Origin: Paractinoplanes toevensis
GTDB lineage: Bacteria > Actinomycetota > Actinomycetes > Mycobacteriales > Micromonosporaceae
Direction of reading: 5' to 3'
Assembly (NCBI RefSeq): GCF_018332695.1
Contig: NZ_BOQN01000143.1
Location: 30,481-94,480, forward strand
DNA length: 64,000 nt
Positions within the stretch are counted from its first letter, which is position 1. Each line of letters begins with the position of its first letter. A program made the translations under genes and the position numbers. The notes under the pieces are model-generated. The model saw only the letters and a list, made by a program, of their open reading frames with translations. It ran no database searches and was not told the DNA's origin. This document shows positions 34,481 through 42,882 of this stretch, piece by piece.

Positions 34481-34550
34481 TTTGTTATGAACCGGTCGTA
34501 GTACCTTTATCGGTTGCTTCCTTGAATCCATGGGAGCGCTCCCGTAATAT
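34475..34550 (+). promoter_or_regulatory. Promoter of the GH10 xylanase gene with operator in the spacer
   Basis: CTGAAATTTGTTAT at 34475-34488; -35 TTGAAT at 34522-34527; 17-bp spacer with TGGGAGCGCTCCCG (34531-34544); -10 TAATAT at 34545-34550. Same arrangement as at the CE1 gene. A leader of about 95 nt follows, including a GC-rich stretch (34584-34604) that could fold. The 302 bases between the LacI and xylanase genes hold these elements and no other gene. Confidence 0.78.
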
Positions 34551-34650
34551 CCTCGGCACCTCCCTGTTAACGTTCACTATCGCGGGTGGAGGGCCATCCC
34601 CCCTTTCTTGAGCCGCCTTCCCCCGTACGTAAGAAGGGTCGTCACCCACC

Positions 34651-36009
34651 ATGACCATCCGTCCCCGTTTCGTCGTGCTTTCCGCAGCCGTCGCCGCTTC
34701 CGTTCTGGCCGCCGGCATCACAATGATCGGCACCGCCGACGCGGCCAGCACACTCGGCGCCTCGGCCGCACAAAGCGGCCGTTACTTCGGCGCGGCAATA
34801 GCCGCCGGCAAGCTTTCCAACAGCACTTACACCGGCATTCTGAACCGCGAGTTCAACTCGGTCACACCCGAGAACGAAATGAAATGGGACGCGACCGAAC
34901 CGTCCCAGGGATCGTTCAACTACAGCGGCGGCGACCGGATCCTCAGCCAGGGTCAGTCGATGGGCGCCAAGGTCCGCGGCCACGCGCTGCTGTGGTACCA
35001 GCAGGAGCCGGGCTGGGCCCAGTCGATGTCCGGCACCGCTCTGCGCAACGCGATGATGAACCACGTCACCCAGGTCGCCACCCACTACAAGGGCAAGATC
35101 TACGCCTGGGACGTGGTCAACGAGGCGTTCGCCGACGGTGGCAGCGGTGGCCGGCGGGACTCCAACCTGCAGCGCACCGGCAACGACTGGATCGAGGCCG
35201 CGTTCAAGGCCGCCCGCGCCGCCGACCCCAACGCCAAGCTCTGCTACAACGACTACAACACCGACGGCGTCAACGCGAAGTCCACCGGCATCTACAACAT
35301 GGTCAAGGACTTCAAGGCCCGCGGCGTCCCCATCGACTGCGTCGGCTTCCAGTCCCACCTCGGCACCAGCATCCCCGGCGACTACCAGAGCAACCTGCAG
35401 CGCTTCGCCGCCCTCGGCGTCGACGTGCAGATCACCGAGCTCGACGTCGCCCAGGGCGGCAACCAGGCCAACATCTACGCCACCGTCACCCGGGCCTGCC
35501 TCGCGGTCTCCCGGTGCACCGGCATCACGGTGTGGGGCATCCGGGACAGCGACTCCTGGCGCACCGGGGAGAACCCGCTGCTGTTCGACAACTCCGGCAA
35601 CAAGAAGGCCGCGTACACCTCGGTCCTGAACGCCCTCAACGCCGCCGGGCCGACGAACCCGACGACCAGCCCGACCACCGGTCCGACGACCGGCCCGACC
35701 ACGCCACCGGCCGGTGGCGGTGGCTGCACCGCCAGCACGTCGCTGAACTCGTGGAACGGCGGATACGTCGCCACCGTGCGGGTGGCCGCCGGGGCCAGCG
35801 CGGTCAACGGCTGGACGGTGAGCCTGACGCTGCCGTCCGGTAGCGCGCTGACCAGCGTGTGGAGCGCGACCAACACCGGGACCACCGGGGCGGTCAGCTT
35901 CCGCAACGTCTCCTACAACGGGCAGATCGCGGCGGGCGGCTACACCGAGTTCGGCTTCCAGGGCACCGGCACCGGTCCGGCCGCCACCCCCGCCTGCCAG
36001 GTGGGGTGA
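34651..36009 (+). CDS. Secreted GH10 endo-1,4-beta-xylanase with CBM2
   Basis: 452 residues. Signal peptide about 1-31. GH10 barrel about 35-332: VTPENEMKWD (71-80), acid/base Glu-158 in WDVVNEAF and nucleophile Glu-263 in ITELDV. A PTTGPTT linker leads to a CBM2 (about 359-452). It cuts the xylan backbone outside the cell. Followed after 5 nt by a GH43 gene, so the pair is co-transcribed from the operator-controlled promoter at 34522-34550. Confidence 0.96.
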   Translation: MTIRPRFVVLSAAVAASVLAAGITMIGTADAASTLGASAAQSGRYFGAAIAAGKLSNSTYTGILNREFNSVTPENEMKWDATEPSQGSFNYSGGDRILSQGQSMGAKVRGHALLWYQQEPGWAQSMSGTALRNAMMNHVTQVATHYKGKIYAWDVVNEAFADGGSGGRRDSNLQRTGNDWIEAAFKAARAADPNAKLCYNDYNTDGVNAKSTGIYNMVKDFKARGVPIDCVGFQSHLGTSIPGDYQSNLQRFAALGVDVQITELDVAQGGNQANIYATVTRACLAVSRCTGITVWGIRDSDSWRTGENPLLFDNSGNKKAAYTSVLNALNAAGPTNPTTSPTTGPTTGPTTPPAGGGGCTASTSLNSWNGGYVATVRVAAGASAVNGWTVSLTLPSGSALTSVWSATNTGTTGAVSFRNVSYNGQIAAGGYTEFGFQGTGTGPAATPACQVG

Positions 36010-36014
36010 CGACG

Positions 36015-37997
36015 ATGCGACGTACGGTCCTCGCCGCGATGTTGACCGTCGCCGTCGGCGCGGGTCTGACCGCCGTGGCCGGCACCGCCTCGGCCGCCGC
36101 CGGTTGCCGGGTCACCTACACCGTGAGCAGCCAGTGGCAGGGCGGGTTCGGCGCCGACGTGAAGATCGACAATCTCGGCGATCCGCTCACCGGCTGGACC
36201 CTGACCTGGTCGTTCGCGTCCGGTCAGTCGATCACGCAACTGTGGAACGGCTCAGTCACCCAGTCCGGCACCCAGGTCGCGGTGACCAACGCGTCCTACA
36301 ACGGCAGCCTGGCCACCGGGGCGAGTGCGAGCTTCGGCTTCAACGGCACCTGGACCACGGCCAACCCGGTGCCGGCGAGCTTCGCGCTCAACGGCGTCAC
36401 CTGCACCGGATCGACGGCCCCGACCACGAGCCCGACCACGAGCCCGACGACGGCCCCCACCACGGGTCCGACGACTGCGCCCACCACCGCCCCGCCGACC
36501 AGCGGGCCGTCCACCTTCACCAATCCGGTCGTCTGGCAGGACTTCGCGGACGGCGACATCATCCGGGTCGGCGACGTCTATTACTACTCGGCGTCGACCA
36601 TGCACTACTCGCCCGGAGCGCCGGTCCTGCGCTCCTACGACCTGGTCAACTGGGAGTACGCCGGGCACTCGGTGCCCCGGCTGGACTTCGACTCGGCCGC
36701 CTACGACTTGAGCGGCGGACGGGCGTACGTCAAGGGAATTTGGGCTTCGGCCTTCAACTACCGGCCCAGCAACTCGACCTATTACTGGCTCGGGTGCACC
36801 GAGTTCAACCGCACCTACGTCTACTCGTCCACCTCGGCGGGCAGCGGCTGGTCGAAGAAGGCCAAGCTCAACACCTGCTACTACGACGCCGGCCTGCTGT
36901 TCGACAACGACACCCCGTACGTGGCCTACGGCAACGGCACGATCAGCGTCGCGCAGCTCTCCACCGATCTCACCTCGCAGGTGCGGTCCCAGACGGTCTA
37001 CACCACGCCGTCGTCGATCGGCACGCTCGAGGGCTCCCGGATGTACAAGCGGGGCAACTACTACTACATCTGGCTGACCAGGCCGGCCAACGGTCAGTAC
37101 GTGCTGCGCTCGACCAGCCCGTGGGGGCCGTACGAGCAGCGGCAGGTGCTGCTGAACCTGCCCGGCCCGATCTCCGGCGGCGGTGTCCCGCATCAGGGCG
37201 GCCTGGTGCAGACGCAGAACGGCGAGTGGTACTACATGGCGTTCACCGACGCCTACCCGGGCGGCCGGATGCCGACGATGGCCCCGATCAGCTGGAGCAG
37301 CGACGGCTGGCCGGTGCTGCAGACCGTCAACGGCCGGTGGGGGAGCAGCTATCCCCGGCCGAACCTGCCCTGGCATCCGCTCACGCCGATGACCGGCACG
37401 GACAACTTCACCGGCGGAAGCCTCGGCCCGCAGTACGAGTGGAACCACAACCCGGACACCTCGAAGTTCAGCGTCGGCAACGGGCTGAAGCTGTCCACCG
37501 CCACGGTCACGAACGACCTGTACAACGCCCGCAACACGCTGACCCGGCGGATCCAGGGACCGTCGTCGACGGCGACGGTCGAGCTCGACTACTCGGCGAT
37601 GGCGAACGGTGACCGGGCCGGCCTGGCCATGCTGCGCGACCAGTCGGCCTGGATCGGCATCCGGAAGGACAACGGCACCACCCGGGTGTCGATGACCAAC
37701 GGCCTGACCATGTCGACGAGCGGCTGGACCACCACCGGCACCGGCTCCGAGGCCGCCGGGGCGGCGGTCTCCGGCGGGAAGATCTGGCTGCGGGTCAATG
37801 CGAACATCCAACCCGGTTCCGGCCGTACGGCCACCTTCTCCTACAGCACCAACGGCAGCACGTTCACCGCGCTCGGGCCGGCCTTCACGTTGAACAGCGA
37901 CTGGCAGTTCTTCATGGGCTACCGCTTCGGCATCTTCAACTACGCCACGTCGGCACTCGGCGGAGCGGTGACCGTCAACCAATTCGGAGTGAGCTAG
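36015..37997 (+). CDS. Secreted GH43 enzyme with N-terminal CBM2 and C-terminal beta-sandwich
   Basis: 660 residues from the ATG at 36015. Signal peptide 1-28, CBM2 about 31-131, PTT-rich linker to 165, GH43 propeller about 168-475 with base region FADGDIIRVGD (Asp-179 or nearby) and acid Glu in LEGSRMYKRG, then a C-terminal beta-sandwich (about 480-660) of the kind found in beta-xylosidases. Substrates are probably xylo-oligosaccharides or arabinose branches. Unlike the first GH43 (25426), the CBM2 is at the N-terminus. Coupled to the GH10 gene. Confidence 0.92.
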   Translation: MRRTVLAAMLTVAVGAGLTAVAGTASAAAGCRVTYTVSSQWQGGFGADVKIDNLGDPLTGWTLTWSFASGQSITQLWNGSVTQSGTQVAVTNASYNGSLATGASASFGFNGTWTTANPVPASFALNGVTCTGSTAPTTSPTTSPTTAPTTGPTTAPTTAPPTSGPSTFTNPVVWQDFADGDIIRVGDVYYYSASTMHYSPGAPVLRSYDLVNWEYAGHSVPRLDFDSAAYDLSGGRAYVKGIWASAFNYRPSNSTYYWLGCTEFNRTYVYSSTSAGSGWSKKAKLNTCYYDAGLLFDNDTPYVAYGNGTISVAQLSTDLTSQVRSQTVYTTPSSIGTLEGSRMYKRGNYYYIWLTRPANGQYVLRSTSPWGPYEQRQVLLNLPGPISGGGVPHQGGLVQTQNGEWYYMAFTDAYPGGRMPTMAPISWSSDGWPVLQTVNGRWGSSYPRPNLPWHPLTPMTGTDNFTGGSLGPQYEWNHNPDTSKFSVGNGLKLSTATVTNDLYNARNTLTRRIQGPSSTATVELDYSAMANGDRAGLAMLRDQSAWIGIRKDNGTTRVSMTNGLTMSTSGWTTTGTGSEAAGAAVSGGKIWLRVNANIQPGSGRTATFSYSTNGSTFTALGPAFTLNSDWQFFMGYRFGIFNYATSALGGAVTVNQFGVS

Positions 37998-38006
37998 AAA
38001 TAGGCA

Positions 38007-38020
38007 CTGAAAATTTGTTA
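38007..38020 (+). promoter_or_regulatory. Fourth copy of the CTGAAAATTTGTTA motif
   Basis: Exact CTGAAAATTTGTTA ten bases after the GH43 stop and about 290 nt ahead of the GH30 gene. No -35 is seen 38 nt downstream; a long inverted repeat starts there instead. Confidence 0.5.
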
Positions 38021-38046
38021 TAGCGAGCCTGATCAGCGAGTCGGTC

Positions 38047-38122
38047 CGTTCGGAGCGGTGCGATCGAAACTTGCGGATAAGCATTTGATCCGTCAACATT
38101 ATTGATCGCACCGTTCCGAACG
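38047..38122. repeat. Long nested inverted repeat upstream of the GH30 gene
   Basis: Arms of 19 bp (38047-38065 and 38104-38122, one mismatch) enclose 38 bases that hold a second repeat, CGGAT (38074-38078) and ATCCG (38088-38092). It could be the terminator of the GH10-GH43 transcript or a folded leader of the GH30-GH62 transcript. The 311 bases between 37998 and 38308 contain this, the motif at 38007 and the operator at 38259, and no gene. Confidence 0.75.
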
Positions 38123-38258
38123 ACGGGGTGCCTCGGTGCCGCCATCGCCCGGGCACCCCGTTCCCGGTGCTCGCCGTTACTGCCGGAAATTGCCGCTGGA
38201 AATTGTTGCGGCTGCCCGTCGAAATCACTCATCGAATTGCCGCCTCCCGAACCTTTTC

Positions 38259-38272
38259 TGGGAGCGCTCCCA
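38259..38272 (+). promoter_or_regulatory. Perfect palindromic LacI-type operator TGGGAGCGCTCCCA
   Basis: Fully symmetrical 14-bp site matching the known CebR/CelR operator. It lies 37 nt ahead of the GH30 start codon. No matching -35/-10 flank it at the distances seen at 23979 and 34522, so here it probably acts downstream of a promoter as a roadblock. Confidence 0.75.
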
Positions 38273-38308
38273 CCCACATTGGTTTCATCCCCATCAGGAG
38301 AAAGCTCC

Positions 38309-40027
38309 ATGAGAAGACCCAGAGCGACCATTGCCGCCGTGTCCTCCGGCGTCGTCCTGGCCGCGGTCGGCGTCGCCGCGGCGCTGCCGGCCGGCGCCGC
38401 GGCCGCGGGCTGCGCGGTGGCCTACACCGTGTCGTCGCAGTGGCAGGGCGGCTTCGGCGCCGACGTCGCCATCACCAATCTCGGTGATCCGCTCACGAGC
38501 TGGACTCTGGCCTGGTCCTTCGGGGCCGGTCAGACCGTCACCCAGGCGTGGAACGCGACACTGACCCAGAGCGGTACCGCGGTGACCGCCAAGAACGTCG
38601 GCTACAACGGATCGGTCGCCACCAACGGCACCGTCTCGTTCGGCTTCAACGGCTCGTGGACCGGCAGCAACCCGGCGCCGACCAGCTTCACGGTGAACGG
38701 CGTGGCCTGCACCGGAAGCACGACGCCGACCACCGCGCCGACGACGGCACCCACCACCACGCCCACCACCGCACCCACCTCCGGGCCGACCACGGCGCCC
38801 AGTGCCACGCCGGACATCACCGTGAACACCGCGACGAAGTATCAGACGATCGACGGGTTCGGGGCCGCCGTATCGATCTGGGGTGGTGCCTGGTCGACCG
38901 CGGAGACGCAGACGCTGGTCGGCACCGGCACCAACCAGTTGGGTCTGTCGATCGTGCGGACCGGTATCTCCCCGGTCTCCAGTGAATGGGCGACGCAGGT
39001 CAACGCTTTGAAGACGGCGAAAGCGTCGGGTTCGAACGTGAAGATCCTGGCGTCGCCGTGGACCGCGCCGGCCGCGTGGAAGACCAACAACAGCCGGATC
39101 AACGGCGGCAAGCTCAAGACCGACTACTACGACGACTACGCCAACCACCTCAACAGCTACGTGCAGTACATGCGCGGGCAAGGCGTGACGATCGACGTGG
39201 TCTCGATCCAGAACGAGCCGGACTGGCACCCCGCCTACGACTCGATGGACTGGAGCGGCGACGAGCTGCGCAACTTCGTCCGCGACCAGGGTGCGAAGAT
39301 CCTGAACACCAAGCTGATGGTCGCCGAGGCGGTGAACCTGAACTACGGCTACACCGACCCGACGCTCAACGACGCCACCGCCCGCAACAACATCGGCTAC
39401 ATCGGCGGTCACCTCTACGGCACCGAGGACTCCGGGCGGCTCAAGCCGTACGCCCTGGCCGCGCAGTACAACAAGCCGGTGTGGATGACCGAGTGGAACT
39501 TCCACGAGGCCGCCAGTGACACGTCCACCGCCTGGGCCGACGGCGGGAACCAGGCCGTCTGGGACGAAACCCTGGACGACGTCATCCGCACCGTCAACAA
39601 GTCGATGGAAGCCAACTGGAGTGCCTACGTCTGGTGGTACGGCAAGCGCTACTACTCCTTCATCGGGGACGGCACCGCCGGCACGAGCACGGGTGCGGTG
39701 CTCAAGCGTGGCTACGCCTTCGCGCAGTACGCCAAGTACGTGCGTCCCGGTGACCAGCGGGTCGCGCTGACCAAGAGCTCCAAGGCGTCACCGCTGGAGG
39801 TGACCGCCTACCAGGGCGGCGGCAAGATCAAACTGGTCATCCTCAACCGGTCGACCAGCGCGGTCAACAACGCCGTCATCCAGGCACCGCAGACCGTCAC
39901 CAAGGCCGAGGACTACGTCACCTCCCGCACCGCGAACGCGGCCGGCCAGGCGACCAGCGTCAACGGCGGCCAGGTCACCGTCAGCATCCCCGCCCGCAGC
40001 ATCTCCACGGTCGTGTTCACCCTCTGA
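38309..40027 (+). CDS. Secreted GH30 xylanase (glucuronoxylanase-type) with N-terminal CBM2
   Basis: 572 residues from the ATG at 38309 with AGGAG upstream; a frame open back to 38102 is leader sequence. Signal peptide about 1-33, CBM2 about 35-136, PTT linker to 168, GH30 barrel with side beta-domain from 170: IDGFGAA, acid/base Glu-303 in QNEPDW and nucleophile Glu-395 in MTEWNF. The pattern fits subfamily 8, which cuts glucuronoxylan next to glucuronic acid branches; whether the Arg that reads this branch is present needs an alignment. Operon with GH62. Confidence 0.93.
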   Translation: MRRPRATIAAVSSGVVLAAVGVAAALPAGAAAAGCAVAYTVSSQWQGGFGADVAITNLGDPLTSWTLAWSFGAGQTVTQAWNATLTQSGTAVTAKNVGYNGSVATNGTVSFGFNGSWTGSNPAPTSFTVNGVACTGSTTPTTAPTTAPTTTPTTAPTSGPTTAPSATPDITVNTATKYQTIDGFGAAVSIWGGAWSTAETQTLVGTGTNQLGLSIVRTGISPVSSEWATQVNALKTAKASGSNVKILASPWTAPAAWKTNNSRINGGKLKTDYYDDYANHLNSYVQYMRGQGVTIDVVSIQNEPDWHPAYDSMDWSGDELRNFVRDQGAKILNTKLMVAEAVNLNYGYTDPTLNDATARNNIGYIGGHLYGTEDSGRLKPYALAAQYNKPVWMTEWNFHEAASDTSTAWADGGNQAVWDETLDDVIRTVNKSMEANWSAYVWWYGKRYYSFIGDGTAGTSTGAVLKRGYAFAQYAKYVRPGDQRVALTKSSKASPLEVTAYQGGGKIKLVILNRSTSAVNNAVIQAPQTVTKAEDYVTSRTANAAGQATSVNGGQVTVSIPARSISTVVFTL

Positions 40028-40050
40028 AACCCCCCTCGAGAGGAAGCATC

Positions 40051-41454
40051 ATGTCCAGATCCAGATTCGGCCTGGCGGCGATCGGTGCCGCGCTGCTGGC
40101 ATCGACGGCGGTGGTCGTAGCGATGCCGGCCGACGCCGCGGCCGCGGGCTGCTCGGTGAACTATGCCGTCTCGTCGCAGTGGCAGGGCGGGTTCGGCGCC
40201 AACGTATCGATCACCAACCTCGGTGATCCCCTGACCAGCTGGACGCTGACCTGGTCGTTCGGCGCCGGGCAGACGGTGACCCAGGCGTGGAACACGACGC
40301 TGACCCAGAGCGGCTCGGCGGTGACCGCGAAGAACGTGAGCTACAACGGGTCGGTCGCCACCAACGGTTCGGTGGCGTTCGGCTTCAACGGATCGTGGAC
40401 GAGCGGCAACCCGGTGCCGACGAGTTTTGCCGTGAACGGCGTGACGTGCACCGGTGGCACCGTGCCGACGAGCGCTCCCACGACGGTTCCGACGACCGCG
40501 CCCACGACCGTTCCGACCACCGCGCCCACGACGTCGCCGCCTGCCACGTGCACGCTGCCGTCGACGTACCGCTGGACCTCCACCGGACCGCTGGCGACCC
40601 CGAAGTCGGGCTGGGTGTCGCTCAAGGACTTCACCGCTGTCCCGTACAACGGCAAACACCTCGTCTATGCCACCACCCACGACACCGGGTCGACCTACAG
40701 CTCGATGAACTTCGGCCTGTTCACCAACTGGTCCGACATGGCCTCGGCCAGCCAGAACGGCATGTCCGCCGGCACGGTCGCACCCACCCTGTTCTACTTC
40801 GCACCGAAGAACATCTGGGTCCTGACCTACCAGTGGGGTGCGACCGCCTTCTCCTACAAGACGTCCAGCGACCCCACCAACCCCAACGGCTGGTCCGCCG
40901 CCCAGCCGCTGTTCTCCGGGAGCATCACCGGCTCGGGCACCGGCCCGATCGACCAGACCATCATCGGTGACAGCACGAACATGTACCTGTTCTTCGCCGG
41001 CGACAACGGCAAGATCTACCGGGCCAGCATGCCGATCGGCAACTTCCCCGGCAACTTCGGCACCAGCTACACCACCATCATGAGCGACACCCAGGCCAAC
41101 CTGTTCGAAGCGGTCCAGGTCTACAAGGTCCAGGGCCAGAACCAGTACCTGATGATCGTCGAGGCGATGGGCGGGAACGGACGGTACTTCCGCTCGTTCA
41201 CCTCCAGCAGCCTCAGCGGTTCCTGGACCCCGCAGGCCGCGACCGAGAGCAACCCGTTCGCCGGCAAGGCCAACAGTGGCGCCACCTGGACCAACGACAT
41301 CAGTCACGGCGACCTGGTCCGGGCCACCGCCGACCAGACCATGACCGTCGACCCCTGCAACCTGCAACTGCTCTACCAGGGATACGCCCCGGGCAACTAC
41401 GGCGACTACGGCAAGCTGCCGTACCGCCCGGGCGTGCTGACACGGCAGCGGTAG
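40051..41454 (+). CDS. Secreted GH62 alpha-L-arabinofuranosidase with N-terminal CBM2
   Basis: 467 residues, 23 nt after the GH30 gene. Signal peptide about 1-32, CBM2 about 34-135, PTT-rich linker, and GH62 propeller from about 168. Catalytic set: base Asp-193 in SLKDFT, Asp-301 in GPIDQT and acid Glu-353 in FEAVQVYK. It removes arabinose from arabinoxylan, and the freed arabinose fits the AbfB sensor on the sigma factor. Its CBM2 is nearly the same as that of the GH30 enzyme. Confidence 0.94.
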   Translation: MSRSRFGLAAIGAALLASTAVVVAMPADAAAAGCSVNYAVSSQWQGGFGANVSITNLGDPLTSWTLTWSFGAGQTVTQAWNTTLTQSGSAVTAKNVSYNGSVATNGSVAFGFNGSWTSGNPVPTSFAVNGVTCTGGTVPTSAPTTVPTTAPTTVPTTAPTTSPPATCTLPSTYRWTSTGPLATPKSGWVSLKDFTAVPYNGKHLVYATTHDTGSTYSSMNFGLFTNWSDMASASQNGMSAGTVAPTLFYFAPKNIWVLTYQWGATAFSYKTSSDPTNPNGWSAAQPLFSGSITGSGTGPIDQTIIGDSTNMYLFFAGDNGKIYRASMPIGNFPGNFGTSYTTIMSDTQANLFEAVQVYKVQGQNQYLMIVEAMGGNGRYFRSFTSSSLSGSWTPQAATESNPFAGKANSGATWTNDISHGDLVRATADQTMTVDPCNLQLLYQGYAPGNYGDYGKLPYRPGVLTRQR

Positions 41455-41471
41455 GGGCGCGACACTGAGGC

Positions 41472-42311
41472 ATGGGTGTTGACGGCAAGGCTCTCGTGCT
41501 CGGTGGGGGCGGCGTGACCGGGATCGCCTGGGAGATCGGGCTGCTGTACGGCCTGGCCGAACGGGGGGTCGACCTGACCGAGGCGGGTCTGTTCGTGGGT
41601 ACGTCGGCGGGATCGGCGGTGGCTGCTCAGGTCCTGTCCGGCGTACCCCTCAAAGATCTTTTCGAGGCACAGCTCGCTGATCCGGGCGGCGAGATCGCCG
41701 CCCGGATCAGCGTGGGCGGCATCGCGAAGTTCGTGGTCGCCGGCCTCTGGCCGGGCGATCCGGTGCGGGGCCGCGCCTGGCTGGGCCGGCAGGCGCTGCG
41801 CGCCCGCACGGTGCCGGAGGCGGAGCGGCGCGCGGTGATCGCGCGCCGCATCGGCGACCGCGACTGGCCGGCGACCCGGCTGCTGATCCCGGCGGTCGAG
41901 GCCGAGACCGGGAAGGTACGCGTTTTCGACGCGGCCAGTGGTGTCCCGCTGATCGACGCCGTCGCGGCCAGCTGTGCGGTGCCGCTGACCTGGCCGCCGG
42001 TGACGATCGGCGGGGCCCGCTACGTCGACGGCGGGGTCCGGTCGGTCGCCAATGCCGACCTGGCCGCCGGTTGCCGGCAGGTGGTCGTGCTCGCCCCGGT
42101 CACGCAGTCGGCGCGGCGGTCCGGGCGGCCGGCCGCGCAGGTCGCGGCCCTGGGTCCGGGGGTGCGTGGTGCGGTGGCGTCGCCCGATGCGGCCGCGCGT
42201 GCCGCCATCGGCCGGAACGTGCTGGATCCGGCGCGGCGGCGACCGGCCGCGGAGGCCGGCCGGGCGCAGGCGGCGGCCGAGGCCGAGCGGTTGCGGGCCG
42301 TCTGGGGGTAA
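41472..42311 (+). CDS. Patatin-like phospholipase
   Basis: 279 residues. Oxyanion loop GGGGVTG (11-17), nucleophile elbow GTSAGS (Ser-45) and the Asp of the dyad in YVDGG (Asp-186). This is the full bacterial patatin set. No signal peptide, so it hydrolyses lipid acyl esters in the cytoplasm or at the inner membrane face. It lies 17 nt after the GH62 gene on the same strand and could be read from that transcript, but nothing links it to xylan. The PadR operator and gene follow. Confidence 0.9.
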   Translation: MGVDGKALVLGGGGVTGIAWEIGLLYGLAERGVDLTEAGLFVGTSAGSAVAAQVLSGVPLKDLFEAQLADPGGEIAARISVGGIAKFVVAGLWPGDPVRGRAWLGRQALRARTVPEAERRAVIARRIGDRDWPATRLLIPAVEAETGKVRVFDAASGVPLIDAVAASCAVPLTWPPVTIGGARYVDGGVRSVANADLAAGCRQVVVLAPVTQSARRSGRPAAQVAALGPGVRGAVASPDAAARAAIGRNVLDPARRRPAAEAGRAQAAAEAERLRAVWG

Positions 42312-42316
42312 CCCGG

Positions 42317-42339
42317 GGGTATATACGCGAGGTATACCC
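42317..42339. promoter_or_regulatory. PadR-type operator GGGTATA-N9-TATACCC
   Basis: Perfect 7-bp arms (42317-42323, 42333-42339), AT-rich inside a GC-rich region, 19 nt ahead of the padR start codon. Sites of this shape are typical for PadR autoregulation, so PadR probably represses its own ABC exporter operon. Confidence 0.75.
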
Positions 42340-42357
42340 TCGGTGTAGTGTCGCCGC

Positions 42358-42882
42358 ATGAGCGTTCCGCTGACACTGCTGGGGCTGCTTGAGCGCGAGC
42401 CCAGTCATGGCTATGACCTCAAGCGCGACTACGACACGTTCTTCGGCCGGGGGAAGCCGCTGCCGTTCGGGCAGGTGTATTCGACCCTCGGGCGCCTCGC
42501 CCGGGACGGCAAGATCGTGATGAACGAGGCCGAGCCGGGCGACGGCCCCGACCGCAAGCGTTACGTCATCACCGAGCAGGGCGCCACCGAGGTGAATGCC
42601 TGGCTGGCCGAGCCGGTCACCCCCGAGCCCAACCTGCAGAGCATCCTGTTCTCCAAGGTCGTCCTGGCCCTGATGCTGGAGCGCCCGGCCGAGGACTATC
42701 TGGATGCCCAGCGGGCCGCCCACCTGCAGCGGATGCGCGAACTGACCGAGATCAAGCGGGGTGGCGGCCTGGTCGACGGGCTGCTCGCCGACCACGGCCT
42801 GTTCCACCTGGAGGCCGACCTGCGGTGGATCGACACCACGGTCGCCCGGCTGGACGCATTGCGCCGGGAGGTCCGGCGGTGA
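42358..42882 (+). CDS. PadR-family transcriptional regulator
   Basis: 174 residues. N-terminal winged helix: LTLLGLLEREPSHGYDLKRD, then FGQVYSTLGRLARDGKI and the wing RKRYVITEQG. A helical C-terminal dimer domain (about 90-170, Vir-like) follows. PadR proteins next to ABC exporters usually release repression on binding an exported toxic compound. Overlaps the ATPase gene by GTGA, so regulator and exporter are made together. Confidence 0.93.
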   Translation: MSVPLTLLGLLEREPSHGYDLKRDYDTFFGRGKPLPFGQVYSTLGRLARDGKIVMNEAEPGDGPDRKRYVITEQGATEVNAWLAEPVTPEPNLQSILFSKVVLALMLERPAEDYLDAQRAAHLQRMRELTEIKRGGGLVDGLLADHGLFHLEADLRWIDTTVARLDALRREVRR

